This document shows, piece by piece, positions 1-10,397 of a stretch of 64,000 nucleotides of DNA; position 1 is the stretch's first letter, and each line of letters opens with the position of its first letter. This DNA is from Heligmosomoides polygyrus polygyrus (lineage: Eukaryota > Nematoda > Chromadorea > Rhabditida > Heligmosomidae): positions 63,524,983 to 63,588,982 of the forward strand of contig OX377201.1 in the NCBI GenBank assembly GCA_947396885.1, in the 5' to 3' direction. A program made the translations under genes and the position numbers. The notes beneath the pieces are model-generated. The model was not told the origin of the DNA and ran no database searches. It saw only the letters and a list, made by a program, of their open reading frames with translations.

Positions 1-20
1 CCACCTCCACTGAACCACAA

Positions 21-233
21 GGCGCAATGTGGCTCGGGTTCACCCCCCCCCCCTACACAACGGTTTGTGCTTTTTGAAACCGGAATGTTTTTTGCAGCAC
101 TGGTGTGTTCTACCCCTACAGTGAACTGAGGTAGGCCATTTCCGATGTAATTTCACACACACGTATCCTTTACTAAGGCGGACAACCACTGAGTAGGGGG
201 TGACCCCCCCCCCCCCCCGAGCCACATTGCGCC
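21..233. repeat. Inverted repeat bounded by poly(C) tracts
   Basis: An exact 18-bp inverted repeat (GGCGCAATGTGGCTCGGG at 21-38, its complement at 216-233) brackets about 180 bp. Each copy abuts a C homopolymer (43-53, 11 C; 204-218, 15 C). The interior, about 65-200, is related in opposite orientation to 17,945-18,070 (shared stretches around GTAGAACACACCAGTGCT), so it is a dispersed repeat. It is probably a small non-autonomous element, but no target duplication is visible. Confidence 0.55.
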
Positions 234-454
234 AACCACAACGCGCTTGCCGGCGGCACAATCGCGGGCGCACAAGACATTGATCGAACGTGGCAACGTG
301 GACGCCGACGCGCGATCTCTAAGCTAGGAGGGCGCAGACAGGAAACTGCACGAGCCACATGCAAATTTACGACAGGCCGTGTAATTGCATTTGATAGCCA
401 TTAGAACTAACCACTTGCTCCGCTGGCAATATGCCAGCTCCCGCTGGACCACGC

Positions 455-1055
455 AAACTTGCACATCAATCCGTGCCGAGACTGCTTTCGTCTCTGAGGG
501 GACATCGGAGATGGGTTGTGCGCTCTTCGAGCGCACAACTCGGCTAGGGAAGGGGCTCCGGGGTGTGGGCCATCCAGGCGGCTCGTGCCAAGAATGCTTT
601 CGTCGCTGAGGGGACATCGGAGATGGGTTGTGCGCTCTTCGAGCGCACAACTCGGCTAGGGAAGGGACTCCGGGGTGTGGGCCATCCAGGTGGCTCGTGC
701 CAAGAATGCTTTCGTCGCTGAGGGGGACATCGGAGATGGGTCGTGCGCTCTTCGAGCGCACAACTCGGCTAGGGAAGGGGCTCCGGGGTGTGGGCCATCC
801 AGGCGGCTCGTGCCAAGAATGCTTTCGTCGCTGAGGGGGACATCGGAGATGGGTCGTGCGCTCTTCGAGCGCACAACTCGGCTAGGGAAGGGACTCCGGG
901 GTGTGGACCATCCAGGCGGCTCGTGCCAAGAATGCTTTCGTCGCTGAGGGGGACATCGGAGATGGATTGTGCGCTCTTCGAGCGCACAACTCGGCTAGGG
1001 AAGGGACTCCAGGGTGTAGTGCGTCCAAGGTGCTCGTGCAGAAACTGCTCCCGTC
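455..1055. repeat. 112-113 bp tandem array with a hairpin in each unit
   Basis: Unit starts (GAGGGG/GAGGGGG-ACATCGGAG) fall at 496, 608, 720, 833 and 946, giving periods of 112, 112, 113 and 113 bp, with degenerate flanking units. Each unit carries GTGCGCTC-TTC-GAGCGCAC, an 8-11 bp perfect stem with a 3-base loop. Open frames across the array exist on both strands only because the unit length is near a multiple of three. They repeat the same peptide and look like by-products, not genes. Confidence 0.85.
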
Positions 1056-1949
1056 TCCCAGTACCCTCCTGTAGCGGCGGCGGAAGAGCCGCGATCCGCC
1101 ACCGACCGCTCAACGACCCTCCTCCATATCAACTGACCATGGTGTCGGTGGATATCGAAAATGGCCACATCGATATGACGCGACATCAGGAGAATCTGGT
1201 TAGATTTAAGTAAGACCATTGCATTTCTGCAATGTAATGGAATTCCTTTTATTCAGTGGATGTGGGCCTGCGTTACTTCACTTTGTTTCTTTTAATTTAT
1301 TTATGCAACAGAAGTGCGCCAAAACAAAAAGTAACGATTTACCACTTGATAAGGATTCGATGGATGAAGAGTAGAAAATCAGAAGTAGGTGAACAACATA
1401 TTGAAAGGTAATTCCCCGCAAGGAGAAAAATGGAATGAAGAGCTCGACCTGTATGCAGGAAGCACATTTCAAATGAAGCGAGATAAAGGAAGACTGATAG
1501 CGTTGGGAAAACGCCACTCCCTACGAGCGGTATGGCGTGTGTAAAGAATACGAAAAGTCGACACTCCAACACCGGGTACCCCTTTTAACCCATCACCCTA
1601 AATAATTCTCCAGGTTAATGTTCCAAATAGAAATGTACTTCTTAGCAAAGAAACTAGTCTGCTCTTATAGAGTCAGAGTATTTGGAAGTCAACCCAATCT
1701 TGATAGGCGAACATAACCATACATTGAAGTTGAAGAAACTGTTTAACATGGAAACAATCGGATGTTGTTCAGGAAACAGATAGCCAAGTAATGGTAGGCG
1801 AGAAATGGTGCATAGCCGGAAAAGCACATGACTGGATTTAGTTCCATTCATTGGCTGCCTGGAATTGGAGAATGGATTCGAACTCGTAGTGCTCGCTCTA
1901 CATGAAGAGGCGCCGTTCCGAACAAATGGTCTCTAATTACTTTTGAACG
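1056..1949. other. Stretch with no recognisable gene
   Basis: Reading frames are short and unrecognised. The right part (1650-1950, minus strand) may still belong to the decayed LINE next to it, but I see no diagnostic motif. Nothing else can be supported here. Confidence 0.4.
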
Positions 1950-2400
1950 CTTGACCATTCTGAGACGGCAATAATCGGCAAGCAGCAAATGCAACCATTT
2001 AGAAAACAACGAAACAACACGAGATGGAACAACCTTGATCGTCTTCTTTTCTGCAGTTTCATATGATCAAGTCTAAACCCACCAGAACGTTAATTAGTTG
2101 GTCTGAAGATCCAGTACTTTCTGGGAGATAGTCTAACTTCACCGCGAGGGATACGAACACTAGATATAAGATCTGCAGCCAACCTTCTATACAGCAACGT
2201 TTTGAGACCTAGTAGCCTTATCCGCTCACCATAAGAAGGTGCAAGCCGCCAACGCGAACCGGGTTGTATTCGGCACTAAAGTAAACCACAAAACGTTTGC
2301 TACACTTTTTCAAACTTATACTTCTGTATCCTAGTGAACGGCCTTTAGACCTGGGAGCAGTATTCGAGATGTTAGAAGGCGAATGAGCATCCTCTTACAC
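1950..2400 (-). pseudogene. LINE reverse transcriptase C-terminal remnant
   Basis: Minus-strand translation between about 2360 and 2090 shows in succession LEYCSQV, a basic stretch, SYGERIRLLGLKTLLYRRLA and VRIPRGE. This is the usual order at the C-terminal end of CR1/Jockey-like LINE reverse transcriptases (conserved EYCS.VW, then ERLK.LGL.SLEYRR, then RIPRG). Stops and frame changes interrupt it. The catalytic palm and the endonuclease are absent, so it is a decayed 3' piece. The LTR element at 2479 lies just upstream of its preserved part. Confidence 0.6.
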
Positions 2401-2478
2401 AGGAGGTATTCACCGCAGTTAAACAGAGGTACAGCACGCCAACGTGCTTGGCGTTTCCAACTTCGTGCATTCCAACAT

Positions 2479-4443
2479 TGTCAAGTTTGGCGGACTTGGA
2501 TTATTATTTGATTGAGTTGCGGGAGGAAGTATGGATGATGACGAAATACTTGTCAACTCCCGACTCAGTCCGCAGGTGGAAGCAGGGTTATTTATGCCAA
2601 CTGTCCTGCCTGCTTCTCCACCCGGAGAACTTAGTCGGTGTCCTTCTGCGCCGTCGCTAGGCGAACAGGCAGAAGGGCTTCTAGAAGCACTTAAACCGTG
2701 CAGGTCTACCGACATTATGTTCTTCTTCGTTAAGCAAGCTCTTCTGAAGCTACCGGTACCTAATCCGACTTGACAACTCAGAGAAGGTCACCTAAGGTCC
2801 CCTAGTGTTTCTTTTATCTCCCCTCTAGATACCAGACGGCTGAACCGTTTGTCAGACGGTGATGACACCGTAGGTTTTATAAAGTTTATATAACAAAGTA
2901 AAAACTTCAAACACAAATGCAACGGTTCACGACAACAACAACTTCGAATGCGAAAACGACAGCAAGGTAAAATGGTATGAGAATGAAATCAATTTATCTA
3001 AAAGATGTGAATGAGTTCAACGGGAACTAAGTAGGCTCGACCGGGTTAAATGAACTCAAGATGATCAAATGTATGCCACCAAGACTTGGTTAGTATGTGA
3101 GAATTAGCTGGGGCTCGTCCGATTGTTGAGGTTTGGAATCCGACCGGCTGTCTCGCTCTTAACTCCCTCTAGGCTCCACTCACGCAACTAGGGCGGATGG
3201 GATAAGGGAGGAGCAGGGATAGGCCACCAGGTGGAGACCAACTCAGTTAGGTACTTACCTAATCCTCAAGGACAAATCTCACTTAGCAGTGAGGCCGACT
3301 ACCATGCAGCGGTAGCTGCGTAGCCCAAGCCCGGGGAAAATGCGGGGCGAAGAAGGTACGTGACGTACCAGTAAAAAGCCCACCTAGGAGGGTCAGGCTA
3401 AGGCAACACCACTAGGAGTCGCTAGCCGACTGCTAAATAGTTAGACTCTCTCTACTAGATGGAGCTACGCCCGAGAAGCACCCCCTTTATTTCTCACAGG
3501 TACTAGCGCCTACTAAAATTCAGGCTGACTACACTCGTCCCGACCAGGCTAGGAGGCGGACGCGCAACTCCTGCCGAGATTCACTGGGGAGCCTACACTA
3601 CGGGGGAGCCGGGTGCGAAGACCCTTAAGAGCTACCTAGACTCTTCCCCTGACTTAGTGGGTCTCCACCCAATGAATACCCCTACTGCGGAGGCTCAAGT
3701 TTTGGCCTACTACACAAAGAAGGGGAATTGGGCTAACAAGTGTTAGCCACGAATAGCCCGGAGCCGGCTGTGACGCTTATGGCTGGGCACACGGTTGGTA
3801 GGAGAGGTAATTTAATAATGTCAGCCGAAACAGTGGGAGAGGATGAGGGGACCGTGGGGAGTGGAGCACAGAAGAAATCAAGAGCTCTAAGGCTCCTGGT
3901 CGCCACGTTCAGCGAAACACTCACTCTCAGCGGAGGGGGAATATGCCTAACCCTACCGCTGCCTTATTCGGGGGGGACACCTGTTAGCGTCCCGGGGCTA
4001 CGAGAGGCGAAGCTAGTGTGACGGCGCCGGGTCTAACCGACGACGCAAAACCTAGCCCGTAATGATGTGCTCGTTACACTCCGAATGTCTCCGGGTGAGA
4101 TGTTGGACCCCTTTTCCCACTTGAAAACGGTTAGAGGATAAAACGAAATGAAGAAAACGAGAAGAATGCGGCTCTCAAGGCCGGACCGGCTGCTTCGCAG
4201 CGGGGAACCAAGACTACTGTTCTGGGGACCCGGGCCGCTGCGCGTGGTCCGACGCGGTGCGGCTCCCGCGGTGTCCGATCCATGTGGATCAACCCCCTTG
4301 ACCATGTTCGGACGGGCCCCGGCTATGACAGGAGGCAAGGTCCGAAGAGAGAGTACTCTGACAGAGGAGGGTGCCGACGGTAAGAGAGATATCGACACCG
4401 ATCGGCCTGGGGGATCCAATGGACGCTTGACCTGGACTTGACA
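2479..4443 (-). repeat. LTR copy 1 (3' LTR of the minus-strand element)
   Basis: It is 1965 bp, TGTCAAGT...ACTTGACA, GC-rich and unusually long. On the minus strand it contains the first 79 codons of gag (2715 down to 2479), but here that frame runs out into flanking DNA and ends at 2419 after a few unrelated residues. This is expected for a 3' LTR whose 5' counterpart is coding. Confidence 0.9.
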
Positions 4444-4457
4444 TGCCCCCCACTTTT
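4444..4457 (-). other. Polypurine tract, unit 1
   Basis: On the minus strand AAAGTGGGGGGCA lies immediately before the LTR start TGTCAAGTCC. This is the position and composition expected for the plus-strand priming site of an LTR element, and it fixes the element on the minus strand. Confidence 0.75.
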
Positions 4458-5116
4458 GAAAAGAGGCTGCTCCACTCAGCCCAAGAGTTCTTTCAGGGAC
4501 TCTATTTAAGGGGAAAAATTCAGTTTGATGGGGCTGGCGTCCATTGGTCCTATTATGCACATAATAAGTGCTACTATGCCTGAACTCCTGATATGGTTAG
4601 TACATTGGCTCTTATAACAAATCTAGAGTATCACGTGGAGCAATGTCATTAACCGACATGTATGGCGACATCAATGGCCGCTGGTGAACTACATCTAGAT
4701 AAAATCAGTGAATGGATCAGCTAGAAGAGGTTGAAGAAAGGGCCGAGGAGAACAATGGCTGATCCGCTGGCCAATGAGAATTCAGGCAGGGTACGTAACC
4801 GTATGTTTGGGAAGAATGGGCTTCAAACGGAGAAGAGAAGCAACAACCTATCAACACAAGAACTGTGGAAGGGATACGGTTACGGCTCATGTGGGTTTGA
4901 ACGGGTATGGCGAAGAGCTGAGCTCACTCTCGCACCCGAGAAGGCCTCGCCTCCGGCTTTAGCGTCGGCCAATAGATTCGGCACAGCATTTGCGGCCCCC
5001 GACAACGCCACTGCTGCACACCGCTACCATACCAACCCGGCCATATAGATTCCATCGAAACGGCTCGTGCGATAGCTGAAGGAAAAGCTTTCAAAACACA
5101 AGACTTAATGGGGCAA

Positions 5117-7996
5117 TCAGAGTACAGAAGGAATGAGAATAGTACCTGATGCTAGTCGATTGGATGGAACCTTTTGTGGTCGTTTACGCTTACGCTTACG
5201 TTTACGTGGCCTACCTCGGCGCCGGCCACGAACGGTAGTTGGTATAGGAGAATTACTGATACCAGCTGGCACTTTGGCCAGGTGGTCGCACTGAACTCGC
5301 ACGGGCTCTTCATTTTTACCTAACGGTTGTATGACCGGAACAACAGTGTCTCCGTTGGTAATGTGGCATGAACCAGGCCCTATCCGGCTGTCTTTGGAAC
5401 AGAAACTTTTATCTGTGTCCTTACCTGGATGGGTTTCATGCGTGTTAGCAACGGTGAGGGGAGCTATGGTTACCGTTGACTTTGAACGTGCTTTCCGAAC
5501 TCTACCACGTTGCCCTTTCCGGGTAGGCGGTTCATTCCTGCTCTTATGGGTCAGCTGCCAGCCCGAGTGGTTAAATTGAATACCTACTCCCAGAGCTTGT
5601 AAAGCGTTAGTACCCAAGAGAATGAGTTGCCTATCGGCTTTCTGAATATGGAACTGAACCTTTGCCTCTTTGCCTCCCGGCTGGAGCGCCACTTGGGTAT
5701 CAAGACGCATTAGAAACTTCATGCGGTTCCCGGATACATCCAAGATACTGTTATCCCTCGGCGGCCCCAGTAAGGTGACCATGGATTCCAGATCCTCTCC
5801 CTTTTCTTTCAAGGGGTACAGGAATCCCGTGGGAATGATTGAAAGCACGGATCCCGTGTCTATCAGAGCTTTCGCTGTGGTACCCATTATCCGGATAGTA
5901 CAATGGCATTGCTTGCCAAAGGGTTTTGTCGGGACACCTGGAACGGCTATCGCGGCACACCATGAATCAAGAAGCGTTGCAAGAGACTGCTTCTGGCCGC
6001 TTCTGTTTGACCTAGACGGCTCTGTCACTACCATGTTTAGTGGCCTAATGCCTCCCGGTTGTGTTGCCTGTCCATTACTGGGTCTAATAGGCTGAGGCTT
6101 GTGACGTCGTCTGTTACGTCTACGGCCATTCCGGCTTCTGTTCGACCATCCGGTTGTACTTGGTGGAGGACTACTAGTGAAGCTATCCCCTGAAGAAGCT
6201 TCATATGCCGTGGAGGGTACACCGGCTTGCCGACGATTTCCCGTGGGTGACTGGATCGCTTCCTGGGCTATGCGTACCCGCTCGAGCCGTAAAGCTACAG
6301 TTCGGACTTCTTGAAACACTTGGCCCTCCGGGGCTTCAAGTGCAGCGAGCATGTAGTACGAGTCCTTCCAATGGGCTAGGCACTCATACAGTTTGCTTCC
6401 AAGCTGGAAGTCCGTTGCCTGCTCCGGCACCATGCGCTTCGCAATCTGCCTCATGCGACACACAAAGTCCGCTACGGATTCGTCGTCCATAATCCGGAGA
6501 TTCTTCCAGTCCATTTCGGCTTGCAGACGTTCACCTGGGGTTCGACGGGCCTCCCGGAGGAATTTCACGACCGACTGATACGAAGCATTGCGGCCAATCT
6601 CCGGCGACGTATCGATTAGGGCTCTAATCGTTCCTCCTAAGTGCGTCAACAAAATCTTCTTCCTGTCTTCGTCACTCCATAGGGTGCCCGGGTATTTCAC
6701 TTCTAACCGACGAATGAAGTCGTCGAAGGATGAAGACCCATCATAAACACCTACGTCGGCTACCGACTGGGTTTTGAGCACCTCTTTTAATGCGCATAGG
6801 ACATCGTCCTTCCTCGGCGAACAATTACTACAGGTACTCTTGTTGTCAGTATATGACTGGACGCTTAGATTCTCAGCGGAGTTACCCGTCGTTCGACATC
6901 GAGAAGTAGTCTCTGACAATGTCCGCAATGACGATCCCGATCCCTGACGATGGCGGAATGTCTTGGTGGCATCTTCTCTGTCAATCGGCCGCGACCGGCT
7001 CAATCCACGGGACTGCATGGATTTCTCACATGCGTTAGGGTCCGAACTCCTTGTTTTGGTCCTGGACTTACCCGGGAGAGGGATTGGCGGCGATGCTACA
7101 GGCCTGACCGGCTCCCCATGTTTCACTCGGTCTTGATGCCCACCCGGCTGCGTCCGCAACGTCGCTACTTGGCGCTGAAGCTGTGCGATGACCGCCTCCC
7201 TCTCTGCTATGGTAGCTAGGATATGGTCGGTATCGCAGTGCAACGCACAAGCAATGACGTCAAGGCGCAAGCCACTTTCTAACAGCGCAGGAAGTTTTTG
7301 ACACAAGTCCTGGCCGGACATTCCCGAGATCTGCGTCATCTTTGCTCCTAACAGCGGGTCTTGGCCCGACTGAAGAAGCGCGTTCCTTGCCGCATTGGCT
7401 GCTTTTTGGATTTCCTCTAGTATGCTTCGGCGTTTGTGTTGCGAAAGGTGGCGAAAATGCGCGGTTAGCGCTCTGTCGCAAGTGGTTACCACGTTCTGGA
7501 TCAAGGCTGCTGCTGAGTCCATCTCATTCGGAGCCGACTCCGGCTGCACTTGGTCTGGTACTACTCCCCAGCTCCTGTGCGCCTCTGGTGCTCGTTGAGG
7601 TATCTCTAAGCCAGCCGGCTTAAGCGCATCCTGCAGGGCTTTCTGTGCCAGCTGCACGGCTGTTTGCAGCACTTGTGAGTCCCAATTTTGGTAGCTCATA
7701 TCCTGAAACATGTCCTGCTGAAGTTGTGTTCCGGTTCCTGAGGGTCGGATTGGCCCCCATGTCAAGTTTGGCGGACTTGGATTATTATTTGATTGAGTTG
7801 CGGGAGGAAGTATGGATGATGACGAAATACTTGTCAACTCCCGACTCAGTCCGCAGGTGGAAGCAGGGTTATTTATGCCAACTGTCCTGCCTGCTTCTCC
7901 ACCCGGAGAACTTAGTCGGTGTCCTTCTGCGCCGTCGCTAGGCGAACAGGCAGAAGGGCTTCTAGAAGCACTTAAACCGTGCAGGTCTACCGACAT
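5117..7996 (-). CDS. Gag-aspartic protease polyprotein, copy 1
   Basis: Intact 959-codon frame. Residues 1-79 are encoded inside the LTR, the rest in the internal region. Low-complexity Ser/Pro N-terminus; alanine-rich helical stretch about 105-215; predicted short coiled coil about 258-283 (a leucine/isoleucine heptad-like run); retrotransposon Gag-like core about 400-575 (YDGSSSFDDFIRRLEVKYPG is typical of nematode LTR-element Gag); arginine-rich segment about 618-632 in place of a CCHC zinc knuckle, which I do not find; retropepsin-like domain about 690-810 with active-site LIDTGS at 711-716 and ILLG near 792. The C-terminal tail (922-940) is strongly basic and contains GRPRK, an AT-hook-like motif. 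Gag would build particles and the protease would mature them. No pol frame follows, only about 670 bp of non-coding DNA before the polypurine tract. The start at 7996 is the first ATG of the frame and lies downstream of a TATA-like site. Confidence 0.88.
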   Translation of the reverse strand: MSVDLHGLSASRSPSACSPSDGAEGHRLSSPGGEAGRTVGINNPASTCGLSRELTSISSSSILPPATQSNNNPSPPNLTWGPIRPSGTGTQLQQDMFQDMSYQNWDSQVLQTAVQLAQKALQDALKPAGLEIPQRAPEAHRSWGVVPDQVQPESAPNEMDSAAALIQNVVTTCDRALTAHFRHLSQHKRRSILEEIQKAANAARNALLQSGQDPLLGAKMTQISGMSGQDLCQKLPALLESGLRLDVIACALHCDTDHILATIAEREAVIAQLQRQVATLRTQPGGHQDRVKHGEPVRPVASPPIPLPGKSRTKTRSSDPNACEKSMQSRGLSRSRPIDREDATKTFRHRQGSGSSLRTLSETTSRCRTTGNSAENLSVQSYTDNKSTCSNCSPRKDDVLCALKEVLKTQSVADVGVYDGSSSFDDFIRRLEVKYPGTLWSDEDRKKILLTHLGGTIRALIDTSPEIGRNASYQSVVKFLREARRTPGERLQAEMDWKNLRIMDDESVADFVCRMRQIAKRMVPEQATDFQLGSKLYECLAHWKDSYYMLAALEAPEGQVFQEVRTVALRLERVRIAQEAIQSPTGNRRQAGVPSTAYEASSGDSFTSSPPPSTTGWSNRSRNGRRRNRRRHKPQPIRPSNGQATQPGGIRPLNMVVTEPSRSNRSGQKQSLATLLDSWCAAIAVPGVPTKPFGKQCHCTIRIMGTTAKALIDTGSVLSIIPTGFLYPLKEKGEDLESMVTLLGPPRDNSILDVSGNRMKFLMRLDTQVALQPGGKEAKVQFHIQKADRQLILLGTNALQALGVGIQFNHSGWQLTHKSRNEPPTRKGQRGRVRKARSKSTVTIAPLTVANTHETHPGKDTDKSFCSKDSRIGPGSCHITNGDTVVPVIQPLGKNEEPVRVQCDHLAKVPAGISNSPIPTTVRGRRRGRPRKRKRKRKRPQKVPSNRLASGTILIPSVL
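7742..7759 (-). other. Putative primer-binding site, unit 1
   Basis: Directly after the LTR end (minus strand ...CTTGACA) comes TGGGGGCCAATCCGACCC. It begins with the TGG expected opposite a tRNA 3'-CCA end and sits with zero spacing. I cannot name the tRNA. The site is inside the gag frame because gag begins upstream in the LTR. Confidence 0.5.
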
Positions 7997-9724
7997 TATG
8001 TTCTTCTTCGTTAAGCAAGCTCTTCTGAAGCTACCGGTACCTAATCCGACTTGACAACTCAGAGAAGGTCACCTAAGGTCCCCTAGTGTTTCTTTTATCT
8101 CCCCTCTAGATACCAGACGGCTGAACCGTTTGTCAGACGGTGATGACACCGTAGGTTTTATAAAGTTTATATAACAAAGTAAAAACTTCAAACACAAATG
8201 CAACGGTTCACGACAACAACAACTTCGAATGCGAAAACGACAGCAAGGTAAAATGGTATGAGAATGAAATCAATTTATCTAAAAGATGTGAATGAGTTCA
8301 ACGGGAACTAAGTAGGCTCGACCGGGTTAAATGAACTCAAGATGATCAAATGTATGCCACCAAGACTTGGTTAGTATGTGAGAATTAGCTGGGGCTCGTC
8401 CGATTGTTGAGGTTTGGAATCCGACCGGCTGTCTCGCTCTTAACTCCCTCTAGGCTCCACTCACGCAACTAGGGCGGATGGGATAAGGGAGGAGCAGGGA
8501 TAGGCCACCAGGTGGAGACCAACTCAGTTAGGTACTTACCTAATCCTCAAGGACAAATCTCACTTAGCAGTGAGGCCGACTACCATGCAGCGGTAGCTGC
8601 GTAGCCCAAGCCCGGGGAAAATGCGGGGCGAAGAAGGTACGTGACGTACCAGTAAAAAGCCCACCTAGGAGGGTCAGGCTAAGGCAACACCACTAGGAGT
8701 CGCTAGCCGACTGCTAAATAGTTAGACTCTCTCTACTAGATGGAGCTACGCCCGAGAAGCACCCCCTTTATTTCTCACAGGTACTAGCGCCTACTAAAAT
8801 TCAGGCTGACTACACTCGTCCCGACCAGGCTAGGAGGCGGACGCGCAACTCCTGCCGAGATTCACTGGGGAGCCTACACTACGGGGGAGCCGGGTGCGAA
8901 GACCCTTAAGAGCTACCTAGACTCTTCCCCTGACTTAGTGGGTCTCCACCCAATGAATACCCCTACTGCGGAGGCTCAAGTTTTGGCCTACTACACAAAG
9001 AAGGGGAATTGGGCTAACAAGTGTTAGCCACGAATAGCCCGGAGCCGGCTGTGACGCTTATGGCTGGGCACACGGTTGGTAGGAGAGGTAATTTAATAAT
9101 GTCAGCCGAAACAGTGGGAGAGGATGAGGGGACCGTGGGGAGTGGAGCACAGAAGAAATCAAGAGCTCTAAGGCTCCTGGTCGCCACGTTCAGCGAAACA
9201 CTCACTCTCAGCGGAGGGGGAATATGCCTAACCCTACCGCTGCCTTATTCGGGGGGGACACCTGTTAGCGTCCCGGGGCTACGAGAGGCGAAGCTAGTGT
9301 GACGGCGCCGGGTCTAACCGACGACGCAAAACCTAGCCCGTAATGATGTGCTCGTTACACTCCGAATGTCTCCGGGTGAGATGTTGGACCCCTTTTCCCA
9401 CTTGAAAACGGTTAGAGGATAAAACGAAATGAAGAAAACGAGAAGAATGCGGCTCTCAAGGCCGGACCGGCTGCTTCGCAGCGGGGAACCAAGACTACTG
9501 TTCTGGGGACCCGGGCCGCTGCGCGTGGTCCGACGCGGTGCGGCTCCCGCGGTGTCCGATCCATGTGGATCAACCCCCTTGACCATGTTCGGACGGGCCC
9601 CGGCTATGACAGGAGGCAAGGTCCGAAGAGAGAGTACTCTGACAGAGGAGGGTGCCGACGGTAAGAGAGATATCGACACCGATCGGCCTGGGGGATCCAA
9701 TGGACGCTTGACCTGGACTTGACA
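7760..9724 (-). repeat. LTR copy 2 (shared middle LTR)
   Basis: It serves as the 5' LTR of the left unit and the 3' LTR of the right unit, the signature of a tandem made by LTR-LTR recombination. It supplies the start codon and first 79 codons of the gag frame at 5117-7996. Its visible features match LTR 1 and LTR 3 at the 5281-bp offset. Confidence 0.9.
8166..8175 (-). promoter_or_regulatory. Candidate TATA element in LTR (also 2885-2894 and 13447-13456)
   Basis: The minus strand reads TTATATAAAC followed by TTTATAAAACC, about 170 bases before the gag ATG at 7996. It is the only clear TATA-like cluster in the LTR near gag. If used, transcription would start roughly 140 bases before the ATG, so the start codon would lie in the R/U5 part of the LTR. 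Inferred from position only. Confidence 0.35.
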
Positions 9725-9738
9725 TGCCCCCCACTTTT
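9725..9738 (-). other. Polypurine tract, unit 2
   Basis: Same purine run (AAAGTGGGGGGCA on the minus strand) abutting the middle LTR, 5281 bp from the first copy. Confidence 0.75.
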
Positions 9739-10397
9739 GAAAAGAGGCTGCTCCACTCAGCCCAAGAGTTCTTTCAGGGACTCTATTTAAGGGGAAAAAT
9801 TCAGTTTGATGGGGCTGGCGTCCATTGGTCCTATTATGCACATAATAAGTGCTACTATGCCTGAACTCCTGATATGGTTAGTACATTGGCTCTTATAACA
9901 AATCTAGAGTATCACGTGGAGCAATGTCATTAACCGACATGTATGGCGACATCAATGGCCGCTGGTGAACTACATCTAGATAAAATCAGTGAATGGATCA
10001 GCTAGAAGAGGTTGAAGAAAGGGCCGAGGAGAACAATGGCTGATCCGCTGGCCAATGAGAATTCAGGCAGGGTACGTAACCGTATGTTTGGGAAGAATGG
10101 GCTTCAAACGGAGAAGAGAAGCAACAACCTATCAACACAAGAACTGTGGAAGGGATACGGTTACGGCTCATGTGGGTTTGAACGGGTATGGCGAAGAGCT
10201 GAGCTCACTCTCGCACCCGAGAAGGCCTCGCCTCCGGCTTTAGCGTCGGCCAATAGATTCGGCACAGCATTTGCGGCCCCCGACAACGCCACTGCTGCAC
10301 ACCGCTACCATACCAACCCGGCCATATAGATTCCATCGAAACGGCTCGTGCGATAGCTGAAGGAAAAGCTTTCAAAACACAAGACTTAATGGGGCAA

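Noticed and set aside
455..1055. CRISPR-like regular array
   Set aside because: Units are 112-113 bp of nearly identical sequence without unique spacers, and the setting is a eukaryotic genome.
2479..4443. LTR 1 as a separate solo LTR
   Set aside because: It is followed directly by the polypurine tract and internal region, and the target duplication pairs its outer end with LTR 3.
4033..5048. Plus- and minus-strand frames of 93-175 codons within the LTR and 3' part of the internal region
   Set aside because: They repeat at each LTR, lack recognisable motifs and lie opposite or outside gag; long frames are expected in GC-rich DNA.
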